DNA of 64,000 bases from Neckera pumila (Eukaryota > Streptophyta > Bryopsida > Hypnales > Neckeraceae). Numbering within the stretch: position 1 is the first letter of the stretch; the number at the start of each line of letters is the position of its first letter. This document shows positions 56,571 through 64,000 of this stretch, in pieces. The position numbers and the translations under genes are program-made. The notes beneath the pieces are model-generated. The model did not search any database and had not been told where the DNA came from. It saw only the letters and a list, made by a program, of their open reading frames with translations. The stretch is from NCBI GenBank assembly GCA_963969595.1, contig OZ018418.1, positions 10,669,001 to 10,733,000 on the forward strand, given 5' to 3'.

Positions 56571-58526
56571 TTAACCCCTAAAGGACGGAGAGGTGCTTTA
56601 GGAGAAAGTAGTCCAAAAAAGGGTGTCCAATGGAAGAGAAGAATGGACAATAATTGACAATTGTTTGGGATCTTCCAACCGTAAGATCTTGAACTTGTCT
56701 TCACTATTTACCAACCTACTAATTTTCAAATGTGAATTCTTTGAATTGAGGGAGATCTAAAGGTCCAAAGTTGGGAGGGTTTTTTTTTTCACTCTAAAAA
56801 TAGCGGGCAGCTGCCCTTTGACTATTGAATTCTACATGTAAACAATTCCATTTCGATGGTTACTCCTTTGATTTGGATTCTCATATAAGTTAGGAACATG
56901 CTCAAAAAATTTCAAAGTCACTGCACGTGTGGAGCATATACAAAATTGCCCTGCAATAGACATAGGATTGGCAAAACTAGTATACAAGGTGGTTTTTTCC
57001 ATCAATGCAATTCTCATTCAAAAGATTTTGTATCAAAAATTTGAACGGTGGAGACAATGATATGTACCTACTTCAGCACTAGAAATCAAAATTACTACCA
57101 AATTTGGAAATCTGAAAATGTGACACCACAAATTAGTTCACAGCCTTGGAGGGATGCAACAGGTTCAGGGCAGCCGTCCAATACTGGGTCTTGTTTGACA
57201 ATATGCTGGGGACCATGGGTCTAAGTCATGCGTGGCCTGTGGAAAGCCTGACAATCTTTGTGGGTGGGCTGTGTGCTAATCTCGGGTTCAACTCAAAAAG
57301 GACCCTGACAAGGAAGAGGCCCGCGCAAGCTTGCTGCCTGCTGCACCTGATGCTCCGATCTGTTTGGGCAAGGTGGGTGCCGACGTGGTCGCTGCAGCGG
57401 CCCTTTCTTGCGGACGCCCTTGCCAAGGCTCTGAGCAACTCAGAATGCTCCCCTCTGACTTGCTACCCCCTTCTGCCTTGCCGCATGCAGGATTTGAACT
57501 ACTGCCCTATCCTCTGCTCCTTGGGATTCTGGTTCTTGAAAAAATGGCCCTGCTAAATGGCTCCAGCCTTACCTTCACAAGCAAACAGGGATAAATTCAA
57601 GAGAGGTGTGAAGGTTAAAGCAAGGTGAGGAGTTGTAAAAACAAAGATCTTAGAAAATGGGTGCAACATAATTGTAGAGGATGTACTGTAATAGATGTAG
57701 GCAAGGTGTAGGAAAAAATTATACAGACAAGGTGTAGGCCAAAACTAGATCATAAGGTATGCCTCCAAAATATATTCATACGATGTAGGAAAAAAAAATT
57801 GGATAAGGTGTAGGCCAAAATTAGTTTACGAGTTGATGGAAAAAAATATATTCATATGGTGTAGGAAAAAAATACATTCATATGATGTAGGAAAAAAATA
57901 TAGATAAGGTTATGCAAAAGTTATAGGCAATCTTATTTTTTGGGCAATTAGAGCACCTTCTTGAAAAATCAACTTGTAGGATTCATTTCTAAATTCAATT
58001 TTCACATTTTGTAAAAAAAAAAAGTTCCAAAAGGTTAAAATTTCTTGGTAGAACAATCTCACCGTTCAAATTTTTTAGTGCACTTCCATCTTAGAGCTAT
58101 CATCAATTTAGTTTTTCCTTCAATCTTGAACTTACTTCTACTTAACAATTTTTTAATGAGTGAAAACTAAGTGTGTTTTTTTAGATTTTTGTTTCCTAGA
58201 TTCTCACCTCAATTGTTCATCATAAAAATTTAGAAATTCAAAATCAATAGAGCAAAATATTTAAGTAAAGAAGGTTCAAAGCCACATAACGTAGTTGAAC
58301 AATAAGCAAAAAAATTGTTTTTTTCACATTAAATGCAAATAGCTTTGAATGTATATGGTCAAAGTTTTTGAAATTTTTTCCACATATTCTACCACTAGTT
58401 TAGTATAAGACCCTACAATTGAATATGCAAAAGGAACATTTTCTTAAACTTTTTATTCTTTGCTATTGAAATGGCACTTTTGAGTGTTTTTCAATGGAAA
58501 AAAGGCCTTGAGACTTTAGGGATTAA
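56571..58526. mobile_element. TTAA foldback element with GC-rich passenger
   Basis: Left end TTAACCCCTAAAGGAC, right end GACTTTAGGGATTAA, both in the family of 60573 and 62118. The right arm (57930-58526) closely resembles the right arm of the element at 62118. The middle (57130-57600) is markedly richer in G+C than its surroundings. End pairing is less certain than for the other copies, because a second GACTTTAGGGATTA lies at 58630. Confidence 0.5.
57130..57600. other. GC-rich passenger block, unrecognised
   Basis: About 470 bp of balanced composition within AT-rich arms. A 136-codon plus-strand frame (57146-57556) and a 70-codon minus-strand frame overlap. Neither shows a domain I recognise. 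AGTTCAAATCC on the minus strand near 57493 resembles a tRNA B-box, but no A-box or stems are found. Possibly captured host sequence. Confidence 0.35.
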
Positions 58527-58744
58527 AATGAATAATCTATTTTTTTAATATATTCTTTTGCTTTAAGATTAAAGTATAGGAATTAATTTATTCTTAAAAG
58601 TTACTTTTGATGGAAAAAAGGCCTTGAGACTTTAGGGATTAGAAGGTATAATTTTATTTTTTAATATGTTCTTTTGCCTTAAAATAAAAGTATAAGAATT
58701 ATTTACTTTTAAAAATTAGGGTTCCATTAGACTCTAAATTGTCA

Positions 58745-58880
58745 TCAAGTACCTTCTTCTTACATTATCATTTCACTTACATTATTTCAAATAACTTCTT
58801 CGTATACTATCATTTCACTTGCATTATATCAAATAACTTCTTATATTATCATCTTACTTGCATTACTTATTCACTACAAA
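58745..58880 (+). repeat. Short tandem repeat, about 48 bp, three copies
   Basis: Unit CTTCTTACATTATCATTTCACTTGCATTATTTCAAATAA with small changes, ending about 30 bp before the ATG at 58908. Confidence 0.65.
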
Positions 58881-58907
58881 TTGTTCAATTTGTTCAATTC
58901 TATTGTC

Positions 58908-60468
58908 ATGGCATCTTTACAATCAATTGGTAAAAAAAGAGAAAGAGAAGAAGGAAGAAATCACCAAGACCGAAATTTTGAAAAAAATAAACTAATTTCA
59001 TGGAATTTAATGAAGGAGGAGAACCTTGGATTTTGATGGAGACGGTGCCAAGGGATGTACATATACTACACATGCTTTTCGATATAAAAATAAAAAAATG
59101 TATATCATTCCTTGCCAATTTACACTAAAGCATAATATTTTTGTAAGTGCATTTTATAGAGAATACAATAGTTTATTTGAGCGTGGGCATTATACACATT
59201 GTTGCCATACAGTTTGTGCAAATTGCTTACCTAGGTTTATTGAAGAAGGAAAAAAATGTAAGAAATGTCCCAATGTAAACAATATAGTATATTCCAATAA
59301 ATGTGTTGAGATATTGGGATTGTAGAATTGTAGAGATTTTCAAAATGATAGTATATTGCAATTTCATGAAGTATTGGAGGGATGTAAAAAATTCACTAAA
59401 TTTAAAAGTGATTTAGTAGTCCAATGTGTTATTTCAAAATCTTGTATTTTATATAGCAATACATTGCAAGGATTAAACTTACCTACAAATATAGAACTTC
59501 ACATAAGTTATTCTAGTATCCCAAACAGTAGTGCTTCAAAAGGTAAAGAACCATATTAGAAACACAAAAAGTTTAACAATGACAAGATGAAGTGGCAAAA
59601 TATTTATAAAGAAGATAAATTAGTCAAGACTACTTTGACAATGTTGGCTATTTTTGATGGGTAAAAAATTCCTCCATCAACCTTGCGATTGGAATTATCA
59701 TGTATTATAGCTCTTTATATTCCAAATGCATTTAAAGCAAGCTTATATCAATTGACATCAAGACTAGTAAATTTGTATTATGAAACAACAACACCACATG
59801 GCCAAATTAAATATAAAAATACATCCTTGCGTGGAAATTACAAGAATAGAAGCCACGGTTATTCAACGAATGCAGGAGAGGGTGTAGAAGGAGATATTGT
59901 CCCTTACCAGAATTCAAAGATATCATTGGCAGCAGAGAAGGCATTTAAGGATTTGGGTGATCAATGCGCATCAAACATTTGGGAAAGTCTTATGCCACAT
60001 TTTGGAATACAAATCAATAATTATTTTGAAAACCAAGGTAATACTACTCGCTATTTATGTATTGGTAATAAAGAAAATCCAACGAATGTTATTCAAATGC
60101 ACATTAGTAAAAAATTTTATATCAAGCCCCACATTGATATGATTGATTTGGAGTCTTCAATCATTACATGGTTCATTGAAGGACATCCAGAAGGAGCAAA
60201 ATTTGGATAGTTTCAAATGATATGCAAATTCTCTACAAACAACGGTTCTGGTTTATTTCTTAGAAGTCAAGAGTATGTACATGGTACTTTAGAAATTGAC
60301 ACAAAGGGTGATGAATTAGAAAATTACATTTTAGGAGTTGCATTGACAAATAAAAAAGGGTTAATGACTAGATCAACCAATCAACTGAATGCACGCACCA
60401 AATATGCTAGAGGAATTCCTTCTTCCAAACATTGGTATACTATTGATCCAAGACACTTAGGTGATTAA
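58908..60468 (+). pseudogene. RING-like finger plus possible 2OG-Fe(II) dioxygenase (TET/JBP-like) pseudogene
   Basis: ATG 58908 starts a basic N-terminus; an extra T near 59023 shifts the frame, and from 59026 one frame runs to TAA 60466 with stops only at 59323 (TAG), 59557 (TAG), 59662 (TAA) and 60208 (TAG), all Gln-compatible. Near 59190-59270 HCCHTVCANC...CKKC gives the second half of a RING (C-x-H-x2-C-x2-C...C-x2-C); the first Cys pair is unclear. The C-terminal part has KPHID near 60130, WFIEGHPEGAKFG, then GLFLRSQEYVHGTL near 60255 and a short Arg-containing strand LGVALTNKKGLMTRS. HxD followed about 45-50 residues later by HGT is the metal-binding pattern of double-stranded beta-helix dioxygenases, and the FxxxxxYxHGT text recalls TET/JBP-like proteins of algae and fungi. 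Family assignment is inference. Confidence 0.45.
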
Positions 60469-60572
60469 AAAAAAATTACTCAAACTCCTTTCTTCTACAA
60501 TGTTATATAAGCAAAGACAATATTCTAATTTATATATAAATATTAATAAATTTATTGTGGGTTCACTTCTTC

Positions 60573-61439
60573 TTAACTCCTAAAGGACCAAGGCCTTTTC
60601 TAACTCAAAAACCACCCAAAACTGCCATTTCTAGACCATTCATCAAAAAGGTTTTCAAAATGTTTTCTTAGGGAATGTAACCATAGGATCTTGCAGTTAA
60701 CTTGTATGAAAACATGTGGTAAAATTTTTATGATGTTTGACCGTACAGGTTGAAAGATATTTGCATTCAAAGTCTTCTTTTTTTTTTCCACTATGCCCGA
60801 AAATTTCAGATGCCTTTGACCACCGTTTGCTGAATTTTTTTCCACTACAGACCTTGAATTTAAAAATTTTCCTTATGAAAAAACATGTTAGGCATGTGCA
60901 TGACAATTTTCAAGGCAATCCAAGACAAGTAAGAAATTCAAAAAATTAAAATTTGCCACAATGTCCCAAGAATTGACAATACACTAGGCCATTTTTGAAT
61001 CAATTTTCCCATCACATATTTTTAGATACAAAAAAACTAAATTGTGGATTGAAAGACACACTTATATTTGAGAAGTAGAAAGAAAAAAAAATGGAAAACC
61101 TCAAAACCTCTAACTTTTAGAAGCTCCTAAAGCCTAATGTGACCTCCCAATAGGCACAACAATAGCCTAACTCTCCTCTCTTGCCACCTCTGTTGCCCCT
61201 CGGGAGTTAAAGGCAGATTGCTAAGGGGCAGGAGTAGAACGAATTGAAATTTTTATTCAAATGTTCATAACTTCTTGAGAATAAGTTGGATTTTGACGAA
61301 ATTTGTATCCACGCAAAGCTTATGAGAAATTACATACTTAAAAAAAGTTTGAAAAAATCAAACTGAATATGAAGTTTGAACAAGCTAGCCTGAAGTCCCA
61401 AGTATACCTCAAGGGGACACTTGGGCCTTTAGGGGTTAA
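60573..61439. mobile_element. TTAA-flanked foldback element (867 bp)
   Basis: TTAACTCCTAAAGGACCAAGGCC at the left matches inverted CTTGGGCCTTTAGGGGTTAA at the right; TTAA at 60573 and 61436. The left arm also matches the first 200 bp of the element at 62118 (AACTGCCATTTCTAGA, ATAGGATCTTGCAGTTAAC). The interior contains a GC-richer 61160-61240 segment. Non-coding. Confidence 0.75.
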
Positions 61440-62117
61440 ATCATCTCAATAGCATATAAAGTGAAATTTTCAATTCTATTGATGATTTTATTATAAATTG
61501 TGATTATTGTGATACATCTAGTATTAGATTTGTACTTTTTAGATTCTAAAGGACCAAATGTTCAAATTTCAAACAGCAAATGAATGCCCATTGATGTTCC
61601 AAACACACACCATCTTTGTATTGTCATCCATTCAATTATTGATATTTTCTTGTATTAGTTCTTTCATATTTATACAATATAAATTTTTAAGAAATTCATT
61701 ACTAATATTCTATAGTTGAAGGGATACTGTCTAGTATATTTGACCTTAGAGAGCAACTTTTATAATTCAAAAATCACTCATCACAAAATGACTTGAGCAT
61801 ATAAAGATATAGAAAAACTTTATTAGTCAACACAATTAGAAAGTTGGAATCAAATGTAAATGAAAAAAAATCTTGCAAGAATTACACACATTCAAAAAAA
61901 TAATTAAATTATAAAATAACTTTTCATATTTTATTTGAAAGTTTATTGAAAATTATTGTTTATAATAGTAGTATTTATAATCTTATAGAAATGATATAAT
62001 ATCACTCACATTTTATTATTTTGGTTCAAGAAAAATCATAAAATTATTATTGTAAGTTGCATTGCATAATACATCTTCACAATTTTTGAAATTTGAACTA
62101 TTTTGGGTAATTAAGGA
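61440..62117. other. AT-rich interval
   Basis: No gene, terminal repeat or RNA gene recognised. Confidence 0.45.
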
Positions 62118-63593
62118 TTAACCCCTAAAGGCCCAGGCCTTTTTTTGCCAAAAAACATCCAAAACTGCCATTCTTATAGCAAAGAGTAAAAAGAATTTAA
62201 AAATATTTTTTCTTGCACATTTAACCATAGGATCTTACACCTAACTTGTATGAGAATGTGGGGAAAAAATTTCAAAATTTTTGACCACACAAATTGCAAG
62301 ATATTTGCGTTTAAAGTGAGAAAACAAGTTTTTTAGCACATTGCGAGACTAGATGTTATGACTTTGAACATTTCTAACTTAAATGTTTTGCACTACAAAG
62401 TTTCGAGCCTTAAATCTTTATCATGAAGAATTGAATTGAGAGTCTAGGAAAAAAAAATTCTAAAAAAATTTAATTTTCATTATAAAAAGTTGTTAAGTAG
62501 AAGTAGGTACAAGATAGAAGGAAAACCTAAAATATTAATATCTTTTATTTGGAATTAAAAATGCACTAATTCCAATAGGGAGATTGTTCTAGCAAAAAAA
62601 CTAAACCTTGTGGATTTTTTTGTTGAAAAATTGTAAAAATTGCATTCAGAATTGAATCCTACAAGTTATTTTTTTCAAAAAGATGCTTTTAGTGCCCCAA
62701 AAGCTAGATTGTCCATAACTTTCTCATATCAAATCCAAATGAAATAACTTAAAGCTATCCAAATAGAAAAAAATATAATCTATAAGAAAAAAATTAAAAT
62801 TGTTTTTTAATCGGTGCCCGGGAACAAAAGTTATGTCCAAATAAGCTCAAAACAGGGGAGAGTGGGCAACAAAATTTTTTTGCAAAAAGCTTAATTTTAA
62901 TTTTAATTTTTTTTTTTTTTCCTTATAGATTATATTTTTCCTATTTGGGAAGCTTTGATTCATTTCATTTAGATTTTTTATAAGAAAGTTCTGGACAATC
63001 TTGTTTTTTGGGCAACTAGAGCATTTTCTTGAAAAAAATAATTTATAAGATTCATTTTGGAATGCAATTTTTGCAATTTTTCAAAAAAAAAGTTCCACAT
63101 GGTTTGGTTTTCTTGCTAGAACAATCTCACCATTGGGTTAGTGCATTTTAATTCCATCTAAAAGATATTAATATTTTAGATTTTCCTTCTATCTTGTATT
63201 ATCTTTCACTTAATATTTTTTTTAAGAATGAAAATTAAGTTTTTTTGAATTTCTTTTTTTTCTAGACTCTCGACTCAATTCTCCACTGTAAAGATTTAAA
63301 GCTCAAAACTTTGTAGTGCAAAAAATTTAAGCTAAAAACGTTCAAAGTAAAAAAATCTAGCCCCGCAATGTGCTGAAAATCTTGTTTTTTTCACTTTGAA
63401 CGAAGATATTTTGCAATTTGTACGATCAAAAATTTTGAAATTTTTTCCACACTTTGTCATACTAGTTAGGTATAAGATCTAATGATTGGATGTGCAAGAA
63501 AAACAATTTTCAAATTTTTTTACTCTTTGCTTTAGAAATGGCAGTTTTGAGAGTTCTTTAGCAAAAAAAAGGCCTTGGTCCTTTAGGGGTTAA
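62118..63593. mobile_element. TTAA-flanked long-hairpin foldback element (1,476 bp)
   Basis: Ends TTAACCCCTAAAGGCCCAGG and CCTTGGTCCTTTAGGGGTTAA. The inverted similarity continues through almost the whole element: arms of about 700 bp (62118-62820 against 62930-63593) meet at a centre near 62870. Examples are TCTTATAGCAAAGAGTAAA against TTTTACTCTTTGCTTTAGA, and ATTGCGAGACTAGA against TCTAGCCCCGCAATGTG. No coding region. Transcription across it would give a long double-stranded RNA. Confidence 0.85.
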
Positions 63594-64000
63594 GAAAGAC
63601 ACACCTTCCACTTAACAGATGCAATATCTATTCCAAGTCCATTGGTTCCAGAATTTTACATATATAATATCAGTTAATATAATTTACATCAATAAGGTCA
63701 AATTGTCAATTTGACATTTGAAACAAAACTTAAAAATCTAAATAAAATTCAGACTTGAAAACACCATAGAAAGCATATGGCCCCAAAGGATTAAGATGCA
63801 TCAATTTCATTACTATTTTATTACAATTTTGGCTTCATGTATCAATTGTAATTACTAGTCTATCTTCATGTATCAATTTTCAATTCCTTATCATGGGTGT
63901 TTATTTTTGACAAAGCCAATGGTTAAAGTACTCACTTTGGCACTTCACCTCATTTCTTCCCAAATTGAACCAACAAAAGGCAATCAAAACAAATCAAAAA
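63594..64000. other. AT-rich end of window
   Basis: Nothing recognised. Confidence 0.4.

Noticed and set aside
57146..57556. 136-codon protein gene
   Set aside because: Open frame only, with no recognisable domain or homologous copy in the window. Kept as an unrecognised passenger block.
202..60468. Alternative genetic code with UAG as glutamine
   Set aside because: Long frames such as 16285-18453 use CAA/CAG for Gln with no TAG; TGA and TAA stops and frameshifts also occur, and some stops align with non-Gln residues.

Overview
The window is a dense, old mobile-element landscape from a plant (Viridiplantae) nuclear genome. I base this on the Athila-like Ty3/gypsy polyprotein, CACTA elements with 3-bp duplications, hAT transposases with BED fingers and hAT dimerisation regions, a plant-type zf-RVT LINE fragment and TTTAGGG-like tracts. 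An early-diverging streptophyte would fit the unusual gene families, but I cannot name the species. I see no intact conserved host gene. Nearly every coding region is a decayed transposon gene whose reading frame can be followed through in-frame stops, mostly TAG where glutamine is plausible.

Layout. 1-3310: a giant ORF-bearing LTR (copy 1). 3395-5531: an array plus a decayed DUF7869-like gene (GHTHEDID motif) interrupted by a 179-bp CACTA MITE. 6205 to about 14 kb: a hAT-related element with a minus-strand transposase, a divergent accessory gene and a tandem array of hairpins. 15100-23318: a Ty3/gypsy element lacking its 5' part, followed by a polypurine tract and a 3.6-kb LTR that carries its own ORF. 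23650-29617: a second decayed DUF7869-like gene (minus strand) split by a 3.64-kb CACTA element with TSD GAT.

31128-55138 is the most striking region: about 24 kb bounded by hAT-like termini (CAGGGTTGTCA at the left, TGACAACCCTA at the right) and near-identical 8-bp flanks (GGCACATA / GGCACATG). Inside are a hAT transposase, a RING-H2 gene, a gene with a Tyr/Gly-rich tail and a kinase-fold gene with a degraded metal-binding motif. Arrays of a GTCGGAC/GTCCGAC motif lie at both ends and 100-300 bp upstream of the genes. The RING gene, the Tyr/Gly-rich gene and the accessory gene of the 6-14 kb element share an N-terminal domain. I read this as a giant cargo-carrying hAT-like element, later hit by a gypsy solo LTR and TTAA-flanked foldback elements. 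This is an inference that needs comparison with other copies.

55139-64000: AT-rich sequence with a CACTA-type MITE, three TTAA-flanked foldback elements (one a nearly complete 1.48-kb hairpin, one with a GC-rich passenger), and a decayed gene joining a RING-like finger to a possible 2-oxoglutarate/Fe(II) dioxygenase fold with an HxD...H pattern.
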